Assembly: GCF_943373825.1 (NCBI RefSeq) | Contig: NZ_CALSBP010000002.1 | Coordinates: 2,407,501-2,471,500, forward strand | DNA length: 64,000 bases | Reading direction: 5' to 3' | From: Aquimarina spinulae | GTDB taxonomy: Bacteria > Bacteroidota > Bacteroidia > Flavobacteriales > Flavobacteriaceae | Shown here: piece after piece, positions 11,601-20,766 of the stretch | How positions within the stretch are numbered: position 1 is the stretch's first letter | Layout: each line of letters starts with the position of its first letter | Notes under the pieces: generated by a model | What the model was told of the DNA's origin: nothing | The model's database searches: none | Seen by the model: only the letters and a program-made list of their open reading frames with translations | Position numbers and translations under genes: made by a program

Positions 11601-12137
11601 GTGATCTGCATCACTACTACGATTAATTTTCCATGCTTTCCCCGGAGCACCTACTTTTATCACTCGATTAAGAGGGGATTTATCAAAAAGGCGCTCTGAA
11701 TAGGCATTGATCTGGTTAAGATCAGTTATCTCAGGAAAATCACTGGCATAGGTATCCTTATAATACTGGTTGATATCCGTGTTGATATCGACATTTTGAT
11801 AACTTCCTATGGTTTTATCAGATTCAAAAGGCAAGTATTGCTTATTCTGTCTGCCATAATCATCGTACTTTATATGAGTAACTATATCCTTGCCATTAGG
11901 TGAGGCTTGAATAGCTCTTTCTTGTATAGGTCGTCCTAATCCATCGAAATAGGTTACGTTCTCTATTGTCTTATTTATATCATTGATATTAGAACAGTTT
12001 ACACTCTCCATTTCGGCTATAGTTAACGCTACTTGCGGAACTGTGGTATGTATATAGTTCTTATCGGATAGCACTACCTGAGCCTGAAGATTCCAGCCTA
12101 TTAGTAGCAGTGCTATGTATATTATATGTTTTTTCAT
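8607..12137 (-). CDS. Rhs/YD-repeat protein with RHS core domain and variable C-terminal tip
   Basis: The 1176-residue protein has a signal peptide (MKKHIIYIALLLIGWNLQAQ), a DUF6443-type N-terminal domain (to about residue 180, with YFDGLGRPIQ and YDDYGRQ), many YD repeats, and the RHS-associated core at about 840-933 ending in the hallmark NPIKFVDPDGMY. Everything after residue 933 (about 243 residues) is the tip. It holds DWHALTG, ALHRLGDSYSH and further His residues (GHLFKGH), a His/Asp cluster reminiscent of zinc-dependent phospholipase C/S1-P1-type folds, though that resemblance is my inference. The family builds a closed shell around a toxic tip that is released by self-cleavage. It follows the SpvB-like gene by 20 bp and precedes a 4-TM protein gene by 4 bp. 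No T9SS tail is present. Confidence 0.88.
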   Translation of the reverse strand: MKKHIIYIALLLIGWNLQAQVVLSDKNYIHTTVPQVALTIAEMESVNCSNINDINKTIENVTYFDGLGRPIQERAIQASPNGKDIVTHIKYDDYGRQNKQYLPFESDKTIGSYQNVDINTDINQYYKDTYASDFPEITDLNQINAYSERLFDKSPLNRVIKVGAPGKAWKINRSSDADHTIKTNWYTNKANEVVYHRVDFSDPNDTEAPGLAQDGHYPANELYITITHDENWTTADSNNRTTKEYKDKEGRVILKRTFNAGSAHDTHYVYDRFGNLTYVIPPKVTASDGVSQSELAELCYQYRYDNRNRLIEKKIPGKGDANTFESIVYNKLDQPILTQDANLKADNAWLFTKYDVFGRVTYTGKITDNRDRKTIQQAVNTESTLWEQRGVASQIDGTTIYYSNAAFPKTNLELHTINYYDDYGFDLAGLTNPGTVYNEAITDQTKTLPTGSKVRVLDTYDWITTVTWYDNKSRPIYVASKNEYLNTTDIVATQLDFVGKVEQTKSTHTKGSNAAIVTIDTFTYDHMGRALTQTQKINTQAVETIVENTYDALGQLERKKTGGGLQEVDYKYNVRGWLTKINDPNTTLGNKLFAFKINYNTPQHGATALFNGNISETTWKTANDNVERHYKYSYDNLNRITDANYNSQDNSEQDWFRVFGITYDKNGNLKSLKRHKKGNVALDYLSYTYDTGNKLLTVEEQIDGASGFEDGTNTNDDYTYDANGNMTIDQNKGITGITYNHLNLPKTVTINNASHTGNIAYIYDATGVKLKKITTEGSSLITEYAGSYVYKNGVLEFFNHAEGIVEHEADGYKYVYQFKDHLGNIRLSYKDADKNGSITQSEIIQEKNYYPFGMTHSGYNTNLRGRNHNYGYNGKEEQSKLGLEWLDFGARNYDASLGRWMNIDKLAEKAYSWTPFRYGFNNPIKFVDPDGMYERDGHYWTVYLAGMVAGRSDAGSLAYWAEEPDHVMSSRGDILFATDTWMYPRNQRDWHALTGNDSYRKEVSRSMSMFSRATNTQQRGYALHRLGDSYSHSKEDGSMYDNGLGHLFKGHSPDKIANRPELYLEYVFSLIYTLGGNNTTADTFTFDYVADSGGSTDQNSAVFETEVRLREGVQTFSVLGDQRGAINNYMGARNKKYGENRKHKSVTAEVDSYKLNKDSGEWEKSGTETRTFVIFN

Positions 12138-12157
12138 TCTATATGTTTATTGGTTAA

Positions 12158-15100
12158 TTAATGTTGATCTCCGCAGTCTAGACAATCGATGGGATCACCA
12201 TTGCCACCACCAGTAGATTTATGTACTGTAATTGGTATGGTTTTTAATACAACTTGCCCTGTTTGAGTATCAGTATACTTCACACTCAATTCATACTCTC
12301 CGTTCTCGCTCATTGTTGCAGTATAACTCGATCCACTACCTACATTATGAGTCCATGAAGGACTAGTTATTCTCCATAATTTCCATGGTGTTCTAGTATA
12401 TTGACCAGAACCACCGCTTACTCCGGTGATTCTAAAAATTTTACTTCCATTAATATTATTAAGATTAGCATAAGCCGGACTAACAGTAACACTCATAGGG
12501 TCATAAGATTTTACAACTCTAGTATTTGCGCCCCATTGGTATTGTCCACTTTCTAATCCTCTATCTACTAATCTAAATTTAATAGTATACGTTCCTTTAT
12601 TAGGGAAGTTATAAGAAAGTGTCGTTCCGGTATTAGGTTGTTTTACATCATTTATAAACCACTGAAATAAATATAATTCTGTTCCTCCTGCTATTCCAGA
12701 AGCAAAAAATGTCGTAGTTGTTCCACGTACAATCTCTGATCTAGAAGCACTTACATTAGCTGCGGTTAAGGGGTGGTAAGCGTATAATTGTCTTACGGTA
12801 CTTTCTACAGCTCTTCCGCTTACATTATCAATAACTTTAAAGTGTACGTTGTGTGTTCCTGTGGTGCTAGGAGTATACACAAATGTAGTTGCTGTACTAG
12901 CTTGCTTTGCTTTATTTACATACCATTCATATCTTAGGTTTCCTGTTCCTCCTCCAACATTTGAAGCTGTAAAGGTAGTTGCTGTTCCTTTTGGAATATT
13001 GGTGTAATTTGCACTTACAGAAGGAGCATTTAAATCTCTATATCTTATAACAACAGGTGTAGGCTTACTTTTTAATAATCTTTTCTTCACAGTATCATAC
13101 GCGACTAAAATAATACTGTAGCTCCCTTCATTAACAAAAGTCCTTGTAAAAGAATAAGAGCTATCACACTGTTCTTGATTACCGTTTACAAGCCAAGAAT
13201 ATAAGTAGTTGCTTCCAAGGTTTCCAGTAGCAAATGTTACAGGTTGTCCGGGAGTTACTCCCCCTGAACTTGTTATGTTAAACGTAATTGCGTCATAGGT
13301 ATTTGGATTTTGCCCTTCATAGTTGTAACTAATCTTTTGAGCGATATGCTGATCGTCATCTAACCCATATGCTAATCTATTAAACTCGTCATACTGATAA
13401 TAAATAGTATATCCTTTTGGGTCTGTCATACTAGTTAATCCAATAAGAGAATCATAAGTATAGGTAGATACCATCGCATTGGGTAAAGCTGTTCGCAAAT
13501 TGTCTAAAGTATTTAAAGATCCTGTACCAAAATTTTTCAAAGCTGTCTCTGTTATTCCTAATGCTGTAGAAATTTCCAAGAATGTTGCATTCTCTACTTT
13601 GGCTACCGGGTACATCTTATCATAACTCCATATAAAACTGGTAATCATACCATCAGTCTTTTTATATTGAAGAATATTTCCTTTATCATCATATTTATCA
13701 AATTCAATATCGGTTTGTAATGCCCCGTTATTTTTTGCCGTTGCAATCGAAGCCTTAAGCGTTTGATGAAAAGTAGAAATAGTATTTACATATGTAATCC
13801 GGTTAGTAGTGCTTAATCTTTCAGGATCAGTTCCAATTTTTGTGTATACCTGACTTTGGATAGGTTTTGAAATCCTGTGATCATTGACTAGACTTTGATA
13901 CGCATTAATCTCTTTTTGAGTTAGCCCTGTTAATTGCGTATAATCTTCTGGATAGAAAAAGACTTGCCGCTCCACTTTATTGGTACTTTGAGAAGTTTGC
14001 TCTTTTAATTTATGCAAAGATGAATTGTACTTGTACGCTGTAGTGGTAATGAAATCTTCATTATGTAATTTGGTTATGGTTTGTTCATTTTCCGTTTGGC
14101 TATGCCCCATTAGAATACGATATCTCCCAAATACAAAATTACCTTCATCAAAAAGAGTACCTCCTTTAAAACTTATTTTTAAAGCGTTGGTAAATACTTC
14201 CTTTATTTTATATCCTTTTGTAAGTTGTTTTTGAGTTTTACCACTACTATTTTTAGTTTTTGATACTACAATCTTACCGTTAGAATGATTTCTATCTATA
14301 GGTGGTGGAAAAGGAAACGTTTCAGAAACTATATTAGAAGCTCCTACAAAATTAAGCTCTGTTTTACCGTTAGCTCCATCTTTTTGAATGATCGTTACTT
14401 TTTTATATCCCAAATGTCCGCCTGTAGTCATTCCTGAATTTGACCTGTCAGCATCCAGAGCAACAATAGATTGACATATAATATTATATCCGCCACTTCC
14501 TGAAGCAACCCAGACTAAAGATTCCTGATCAAAAAGATAGTTAGGTTCTTTATGTACAAAACCTGAAGAGTATCCTTGCTCATCTTTATAATCATATGTT
14601 TGAGATAGTACTAATTCATCATTACTGTTATATTTGCTAATTGATGCAACCCGAACACCGCCTGCAGGTTTTTCGTATAATCGAATGTTTGTAGGTTCAT
14701 CATATAAAACCGACATCGTAGCAATATCTCTTGAAGTAATATCACAATCTCTCCAAGTAGCTTCTGCACTTAAGGTATATTGCCCCGGTAATAGCTCTAT
14801 ATATTCATTAATATTATTATGAGTTAAGCTAACCTGATAAATTATATTTCCTTGGCTGTCAATTAATTTTGCTTTAGGTGTTTTACCAGCAGAAAAATAA
14901 TCTTCGGTATACTTTTTTACATGTCCGGATACCTTAGTTAGTATTTTAGCCCCCGGGTTTGCTGGATTGGCTGGTATGGTAAATGATTTGGTATCCGTAT
15001 CAGTAACTACCGATGTACACCCATGTGCAGAATCTCCTGTTGCACTTACTTGTGGGTTAGCTTTATTAACTTCAAACTCATCAAGTTGCAGTCCTCCTAT

Positions 15101-16510
15101 ATGTCCATACGTATTTTGCTCATAAGTATACACATCATAGCCCCCGGTTGGATATCCAATTTTATATAAAATTCCGTTCCTTGACCCTTCAAAATCTGGT
15201 GATCTGTTTGCTGTTCCAAAGCTAGCAAATTTATTTCCTGAAGTATGAATAAAATATGGAGGAAGTAAATCCTGTCCACTGTTAGCATTAGGGTATCCCC
15301 AGTGATCTTTCTTTGTAGATCCTCTGGAGGGTAATGAACCGTGATAGAAAAATGTATATGGAGGTAAACCAAGATTAGTTTTACCAAACTCTTGTATCGA
15401 TTTTAGTGTTAATCTTCCTGTCTCATAAGAATGGGTAAGATTAAACTTCTTAATCATCGTATTTTGAACACGGTTTTTAACTTGAATTTCTGCGATTGCA
15501 TAAAAATCTGTACTGGTATCCATAACTTTGTTAGTTCCTGCAACAAAGAGTACTTCTACAGGAGAAGTATCAGAATAAATTCTACGAAGAGCACGTCCAC
15601 CAATATCTATATTGGTAGAGTTGTATTGTAGTGTCCCGGATATAGTACCTCCACATTGTGAGTTTCCTCCTGTTGGGTGTGTTCTTGATTGACTTTTAAT
15701 AATATTATGATCCTGAATAGTGTAGGTGTCATACTCAAAAAATAAATTCCTCTTCCCTAAAGCATCTGAAATCTTAGTGAGATACCATGAAGAATTGAAA
15801 CCACCCTGAGCCAAATAACACAAACTCGTACCAGATTTAATATTTGTAGTAGTTTCATTAGCTCTAAAGGTATAAGTAAAACCATTCGGAGTTTTAAAGA
15901 TCCATCCTTCTATTTTTGATAAATTTCCATTATTCTGGATAGGAGTAATAGTAACCTCGGATTCTGAAGAGATGATAATATTACCGCCCCAATCAAAATG
16001 AAATTTACCTGAATATCCATTAAAATTAAAGTTAAAAATATCGGGTTGAGAATCATAACACCCTTGAGCTATACTTTGCAAATAGCTATAACGAGTTTGG
16101 TTTTTTTCTCCATGACTAAGATAATCATAGTCGACTTCTGAGCTCACGGTAAGAAATCCTTTTGTTGTTCCTGAGTTATCATCGGGTAAACCATTTACAC
16201 TTCTGGTAACTGCACCTCCAGCATATAATGACCAACCCAACCCAATAGAACTGGAAGATTCAACCACTTTAAAACCACCGGATTGATAGCTTAAACTAAT
16301 GGGAAGATTTATTGTACCATCACTAATTTGATATAATGGTATTTGTTGTTGTATCATCCCCTTATACTCATTGATCTTCATATCAACAAATTTGGTGATA
16401 CTGGCAGCTTCTGGTGATGGAGAAATTACATTAGGCAAATCGGTCTGCCCATAGAATGTATTGATATTTAAAAGAAATAACAACACATTGAAAACTAGAA
16501 ATTGTTTCAT
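12158..16510 (-). CDS. Large secreted SpvB/TcB-like YD-repeat protein with PKD/Ig-like repeats
   Basis: The 1450-residue protein begins with a signal peptide (cleavage near NTFYGQ) and an N-terminal region with INLPISLSYQSGGFKV and GLGWSLYAGGAVTR, the pattern of SpvB/TcB-type shell proteins. A long beta-rich middle leads to YD motifs at about 1030-1075 (YTYDSLIGL, YQYDEFNRL). Four PKD/Ig-like modules follow (about 1077-1435, each with a W-x-x-N-G or similar core), and the protein ends in a glycine-rich linker with a Cys pair (CLDCG). It is the first gene of the minus-strand operon with the Rhs core protein. A TcB-like partner that completes the Rhs shell is a reasonable inference; adhesion through the PKD modules is another possibility. 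Confidence 0.85.
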   Translation of the reverse strand: MKQFLVFNVLLFLLNINTFYGQTDLPNVISPSPEAASITKFVDMKINEYKGMIQQQIPLYQISDGTINLPISLSYQSGGFKVVESSSSIGLGWSLYAGGAVTRSVNGLPDDNSGTTKGFLTVSSEVDYDYLSHGEKNQTRYSYLQSIAQGCYDSQPDIFNFNFNGYSGKFHFDWGGNIIISSESEVTITPIQNNGNLSKIEGWIFKTPNGFTYTFRANETTTNIKSGTSLCYLAQGGFNSSWYLTKISDALGKRNLFFEYDTYTIQDHNIIKSQSRTHPTGGNSQCGGTISGTLQYNSTNIDIGGRALRRIYSDTSPVEVLFVAGTNKVMDTSTDFYAIAEIQVKNRVQNTMIKKFNLTHSYETGRLTLKSIQEFGKTNLGLPPYTFFYHGSLPSRGSTKKDHWGYPNANSGQDLLPPYFIHTSGNKFASFGTANRSPDFEGSRNGILYKIGYPTGGYDVYTYEQNTYGHIGGLQLDEFEVNKANPQVSATGDSAHGCTSVVTDTDTKSFTIPANPANPGAKILTKVSGHVKKYTEDYFSAGKTPKAKLIDSQGNIIYQVSLTHNNINEYIELLPGQYTLSAEATWRDCDITSRDIATMSVLYDEPTNIRLYEKPAGGVRVASISKYNSNDELVLSQTYDYKDEQGYSSGFVHKEPNYLFDQESLVWVASGSGGYNIICQSIVALDADRSNSGMTTGGHLGYKKVTIIQKDGANGKTELNFVGASNIVSETFPFPPPIDRNHSNGKIVVSKTKNSSGKTQKQLTKGYKIKEVFTNALKISFKGGTLFDEGNFVFGRYRILMGHSQTENEQTITKLHNEDFITTTAYKYNSSLHKLKEQTSQSTNKVERQVFFYPEDYTQLTGLTQKEINAYQSLVNDHRISKPIQSQVYTKIGTDPERLSTTNRITYVNTISTFHQTLKASIATAKNNGALQTDIEFDKYDDKGNILQYKKTDGMITSFIWSYDKMYPVAKVENATFLEISTALGITETALKNFGTGSLNTLDNLRTALPNAMVSTYTYDSLIGLTSMTDPKGYTIYYQYDEFNRLAYGLDDDQHIAQKISYNYEGQNPNTYDAITFNITSSGGVTPGQPVTFATGNLGSNYLYSWLVNGNQEQCDSSYSFTRTFVNEGSYSIILVAYDTVKKRLLKSKPTPVVIRYRDLNAPSVSANYTNIPKGTATTFTASNVGGGTGNLRYEWYVNKAKQASTATTFVYTPSTTGTHNVHFKVIDNVSGRAVESTVRQLYAYHPLTAANVSASRSEIVRGTTTTFFASGIAGGTELYLFQWFINDVKQPNTGTTLSYNFPNKGTYTIKFRLVDRGLESGQYQWGANTRVVKSYDPMSVTVSPAYANLNNINGSKIFRITGVSGGSGQYTRTPWKLWRITSPSWTHNVGSGSSYTATMSENGEYELSVKYTDTQTGQVVLKTIPITVHKSTGGGNGDPIDCLDCGDQH

Positions 16511-16847
16511 GATTGAATATAATTTACTGTTGACTTATTACTATTTAGGTTATATATATTTTATTTTCCTGGTGCAAAACCCATAAATCCCCCTAACCAA
16601 GTATGAAAACAAACCAGAAATCCTATACTGGTAAAGTCATCTTTAGTAAGCATCTAAAAACATAGGTAAAGCATTATAAATGAACTTGTTTTTTGTTTTT
16701 TTATCGTATTCCCAATGCAATATTAAAGCATCCCAGTTTCGTTTTTCGGGACTGAGAAAAAAAAATGAAAGTTTTTTTATAAATGAGATGGAAGGGTTTT
16801 GGGTATCAGGTATCTGGTATCAGGTTATAGATATGGGTTACGCTCTT
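16511..16847. other. Intergenic stretch upstream of the Rhs operon
   Basis: No gene is supported here. The stretch should carry the promoter of the minus-strand Rhs operon, but I could not find a convincing TAnnTTTG element. A short direct repeat (GTATCAGGT, twice, around 16805-16830) is present. A plus-strand open frame running through it is composed of low-complexity Phe/Lys-rich sequence and is not credible. Confidence 0.5.
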
Positions 16848-17123
16848 TTAGTTACCCATAGAAGGGTTAATACTATTTGTTTTTTGACCTTTTTTATAGA
16901 ATCCAAAAGTAAATCCTACCGGTTCTGAGTACACAAAACTCTGGGTGAGCGTATCAAATTCTACAGGTGCATCCAATTCTTTCATGATACAAAGCGTACG
17001 ATATAATTTGGTTTTAGAGATGCCTAACTTTGCTGCCAGTTCTATGGGAGATCCGGTAGCTTGCAAACGGATAAGCTGATCAATTCGCTCTATCAATTGT
17101 ATTTGCTTTAACATGATATTCAT
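16848..17123 (-). CDS. Small HTH protein, putative regulator
   Basis: The 91-residue protein has a helix-turn-helix of the DeoR/HTH_11 kind: RIDQLIRLQATGSPIELAAK is followed by LGISKTKLYRTLCIMKEL, with the recognition helix around residues 34-46. The C-terminal 35 residues are less ordered. Start is the ATG at 17123; a second ATG three codons later is possible. It is transcribed toward the Rhs operon and lies 337 bp upstream of it, so it may regulate that operon, but no operator is recognised. A DNA-binding function is well supported; target is unknown. Confidence 0.75.
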   Translation of the reverse strand: MNIMLKQIQLIERIDQLIRLQATGSPIELAAKLGISKTKLYRTLCIMKELDAPVEFDTLTQSFVYSEPVGFTFGFYKKGQKTNSINPSMGN

Positions 17124-17795
17124 AACTATAGATTAAAAACGCATACTGTATTTCGAAAAATGATAATCATTGCTTTTTGATTATATTTTTTACCTTATTG
17201 GTATCATAATAAAAAGCGAAATTATGGTTTTTCCGTATTCAATATGTAAGGAAAACCGTAAATTCATTTTTAATTCTGGAGGTCATCATTTTCTATTTTA
17301 CATTTGATATCAGAACGTATGTTAAAAATCAATCTTAACGAAAAAAGCGAGGTGTTTTTGTAATGAGTTTGGTTTGTCTAAAGCATATGTATTCGTTTTA
17401 TAAACCCTACTCCTAGTATGGGTACTTCTTTGACTTTAGAATTATCAAAAAACAGCCTTATTAGATACTAAACCCGTAAAAAAACATCAACATAGTAGCA
17501 ATAGGGAGATAAATCCATACATCATATATACATTAATATGTTAAAAAACAGCGATTTATCTTATAAGCACATATTTACAAATACTTGATTTTCAATGAAT
17601 TATGCTATTTTCATGTTTTCACTCAAAAAAAGAAGGTTACTAGTACAGATACATCATCTAACTTTATGAGAGTATTAAAATAGTAAAGTAAATAGCTACA
17701 CTTCATCTTTATTAATTCGATACAAAAATTAAACAACACAAAAAAGCAAGGAAGTTTTTGCCCAAAAATTAGTATTAACTTAACTATTATTAGGT
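17124..17795. other. Long intergenic region before the multimodular enzyme gene
   Basis: A 672-bp AT-rich stretch between divergent genes. No coding frame is convincing. A TACATTTG octamer near 17298 matches the Bacteroidota -7 consensus but lacks a clear -33 element and lies far from the gene at 17796. An imperfect inverted repeat (GGTTTTTCC ... GGAAAACC) lies around 17227-17258. Otherwise nothing recognisable. Confidence 0.5.
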
Positions 17796-20687
17796 ATGAC
17801 GAAATTTATACAATTACTACTATTTGTTCTATTTATAAATTGTGTACAAGCACAAAAAGTTTATGAGGATTTTAATTCGAATACTGCTCAACTTCAATGG
17901 ATTGCTTCTAATGGTGTTTACGCCTTAGAAGGCAATCCTGAAAATAGTCAATCACAAATAGGCGCGTATACAAAATCACCTTCTCATCCATACAGCTTGT
18001 TCTTTGCATCAATAAATCAAGGAATAAACCTGACTACTTTTAACCAAATCAGAATTAAAATCTATAGTAGTTCGCTAAGATCATTTACCATGAAACTAGA
18101 AGGAAATAATGGTGCGATAGAGAAAACCACAATGATTACAGAAATTAACAAATGGATCGAGTACGAATTTGATTTTAGTGATGGTAGTTCTATCACCGGA
18201 TTAAACAAAATCATCTTGTTTTTTGATCCTGGTTCTAATCGCGGAGAGAAGTTTTACTTTGATGATATCGTTGCTTATACCGCCGCGCAGGCAAATACTC
18301 AAATCGTTGATACTTTTGAAATTGGAGGTACGAGCTGGAACAGTATTAATGGAGTTTTTAATACCGTTAATAACCCACAATCCTCACAAACACTTAATAC
18401 AAGCGCTACTTGTGGTTTGTTTACAAAAAACAGTGCTGCGTATTCTTTTGTTTCAACTACTATCGGAACTATTGATTATAGCACTCACAATGAATTACAA
18501 ATCAAAATTCTACAAAATCAAAACCCTGGAAACGATCAATATACCCGATTTACCGTAAAATTAGAAAACTCGGTTACTCAGGAATCTATTGAAAGAAGAG
18601 GGTTTATCGGTAATACGAATACATGGACTACCTACTCTTTTGATTTTAGCTCGATTCCTCAAAACACTACATACGACAAACTACTCATCTTTTTTGGACA
18701 CAACGATACTTCTAATACTAATTCCTTCTATTTTGATGATGTTCTTTTTAGAACAAAACGTACTTATCCGGCAAATATTGCTCGCACATTAGATCAATTA
18801 ACTCAGAATTCTTATGAAGTATTCAAATTGCTTAGAACTAATAAGGGTGCATATCGGGATGCTAAACTAATTTCTAATAATAATGATTATCACCCTGGAT
18901 CTACTGCATCTACAGGAATGGGATTGATCGCCTTATGTATCGCCAATGAAAAAAACTGGGAGCCTAATGCCCCTGATTTGGTTATAAAAACATTAGAAAC
19001 AATGACAGGGCATACTTCTGGATTTAATTTGGATACAAATGCCAGTGGTTTTGCCAGACATTTTTTTGACTTAAATAATGGAGCAAGGGCCTGGAATTCT
19101 GAATATAGCACAATAGATACTGCTATCCTTATGTCTGGAGCATTATTTGCGAAAGAGTATTTTTTGGATTCTTCTGTACCCAACAGAGCTACCACACAGC
19201 AAAAGACACGTATTACAACCCTTGTGAATCAATTATGGAATTCTATTACCTGGGATGAAGCTATAGAAAATCCAACCAATGGTACCATATATAGAGATTT
19301 AGATAGTGCAGGAAAAGGTGTTCCCGGTACAACAACTTTACCTTATAACGAGTATATCATTGTAGCCGATTTGATACATCGATCGGGATCTACATCGGGT
19401 ATAGCACTGTGGGATAAGTTTTATAAAAATCCTTATAATACTGATAGTAACGGACAATATCTGCTTCCCAGAGCAACAGCAACCTACACCACTCCCAATA
19501 CAACAGTGATCAATAATGAAACACTTACAGATAGTAGCGGTAATTTCGTTTCTAGTTTTTTAGTTCAATTTTCATATTACCTAATTCATGACTTTGCATC
19601 TAATACTTCTTATGTTAACTATATGAAAAATGCAAAAAATGCTGACAAAAACTGGTGGAAATACGTTTCTGAAAATCAATATTACAGCCCTATCACCAGG
19701 TCATCTTTTGAATGGGGGACAGGAGCAGGTGCCGCCAATGCAAAAAATGGCTATCATGCAGACAAAATTTATAATAATGATAATGACAATTGGACTAAAA
19801 TCGTATCACCTCACATTATTGCCGGTTTTTTACCTGTTGATCAAAATGATGAGATTAAAAACGATATCCTTAATTTATACAAATCGGGAAAAGGAATCTA
19901 TACATTGCCTAATGCCTCTCAAACCGAAATTTTATGGAGATATAGTAAGGAGGATATTAATTGGAAAGCAGAAACTATTCAAGGTGTAGATTTTTCTACG
20001 ATGCTTTTTGGTCTATATCATATAGAAGATCCTGGATTTTTTAAGAAATATAATAACTATACTATTACGGGATCTCCCCCTACAAATTCAGCCCCTACAA
20101 ATGATGTAAAACTGCGTATTACCTTTGATAACTACCCCGAAGAAACTACATGGGAAATCAAAGATGCTAATAACGTGGTAATACACTCGGGGGGACCTTA
20201 TGGTTCTCAAACAGATGGATCTACCCTTAATATAACCAAAACTCTTGATGAAGGATGTTATAATTTGGTATTCAAAGATACTTATGGTGATGGGATTTGC
20301 TGTAGTTATGGTATTGGTTCTTACGAACTAACCAACAGTGCTTCTGGTGCAGTGCTAGCTTCTGGTGGATCATTTACTTCTGAAGATATTAAAAATTTCT
20401 GTTTAGGAGATACTACAACACATAACTTTAATGCTGGTACGAAAGCAAATTTAGAAACCTTCGATATTAGTATTCATCCTATTCCTGCAAAAGACTTTAT
20501 CATAATTCGAATGAATACTACCAAGGATTCGAATTACAGAATCATTAATCATATCGGTCAGATGGTAAAAAAGGGGGAAATATCTGAAAACAGAATAGAA
20601 TTAAGTGGCTTACCAGATGGAATGTATTTCTTTTCTGCTATATCAAATGACAAAAAATTAACCAAAAAGTTTATCATCAAACAATAA
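17796..20687 (+). CDS. T9SS-exported multimodular protein with GH144/glucoamylase-like domain
   Basis: The 963-residue protein has a signal peptide (cleaved near VQAQ), two jelly-roll carbohydrate-binding-like modules (about 20-165 and 170-325, each ending in FYFDD), a catalytic-type (alpha/alpha) region (about 330-750), a WEIKDANN...YGDGICCSYG domain (about 768-871) and a T9SS type A sorting tail (about 885-963). The central region aligns by eye with the GH144 protein at 29052-30422: IDTAILMSGALFAKEYF, YNEYIIVADLIH, SFEWGTGAGA followed by SPHIIAGFLP, and a terminal GLYHIEDPGFF. I infer a distant member of the glucoamylase/GH144 fold acting on a glucan outside the cell. It is a paralog of 38299-41187. 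It converges with the symporter gene across a shared terminator. Confidence 0.82.
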   Translation: MTKFIQLLLFVLFINCVQAQKVYEDFNSNTAQLQWIASNGVYALEGNPENSQSQIGAYTKSPSHPYSLFFASINQGINLTTFNQIRIKIYSSSLRSFTMKLEGNNGAIEKTTMITEINKWIEYEFDFSDGSSITGLNKIILFFDPGSNRGEKFYFDDIVAYTAAQANTQIVDTFEIGGTSWNSINGVFNTVNNPQSSQTLNTSATCGLFTKNSAAYSFVSTTIGTIDYSTHNELQIKILQNQNPGNDQYTRFTVKLENSVTQESIERRGFIGNTNTWTTYSFDFSSIPQNTTYDKLLIFFGHNDTSNTNSFYFDDVLFRTKRTYPANIARTLDQLTQNSYEVFKLLRTNKGAYRDAKLISNNNDYHPGSTASTGMGLIALCIANEKNWEPNAPDLVIKTLETMTGHTSGFNLDTNASGFARHFFDLNNGARAWNSEYSTIDTAILMSGALFAKEYFLDSSVPNRATTQQKTRITTLVNQLWNSITWDEAIENPTNGTIYRDLDSAGKGVPGTTTLPYNEYIIVADLIHRSGSTSGIALWDKFYKNPYNTDSNGQYLLPRATATYTTPNTTVINNETLTDSSGNFVSSFLVQFSYYLIHDFASNTSYVNYMKNAKNADKNWWKYVSENQYYSPITRSSFEWGTGAGAANAKNGYHADKIYNNDNDNWTKIVSPHIIAGFLPVDQNDEIKNDILNLYKSGKGIYTLPNASQTEILWRYSKEDINWKAETIQGVDFSTMLFGLYHIEDPGFFKKYNNYTITGSPPTNSAPTNDVKLRITFDNYPEETTWEIKDANNVVIHSGGPYGSQTDGSTLNITKTLDEGCYNLVFKDTYGDGICCSYGIGSYELTNSASGAVLASGGSFTSEDIKNFCLGDTTTHNFNAGTKANLETFDISIHPIPAKDFIIIRMNTTKDSNYRIINHIGQMVKKGEISENRIELSGLPDGMYFFSAISNDKKLTKKFIIKQ

Positions 20688-20704
20688 CATAAATCTAATT
20701 ATAA

Positions 20705-20745
20705 AAAAAGACCCTGATATTATATCTTATTATCGGGGTCTTTTT
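20705..20745. terminator. Bidirectional terminator between convergent genes
   Basis: AAAAAGACCCTGATA pairs with TATCGGGGTCTTTTT (15 positions, one T.G pair) around a 11-nt AT loop. A-run and T-run on both sides make it active for the plus-strand enzyme gene and for the minus-strand PUL operon end. Confidence 0.85.
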
Positions 20746-20766
20746 ATATTCTTCTACCTTGGTCAA

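Noticed and set aside
16680..16928. Plus-strand 82-codon frame upstream of the Rhs operon
   Set aside because: Low-complexity sequence that overlaps the HTH gene on the other strand; no start context or domain.
17227..17258. GGTTTTTCC/GGAAAACC inverted repeat
   Set aside because: Imperfect, no T-run and no gene close enough to relate it to; likely chance in AT-rich DNA.
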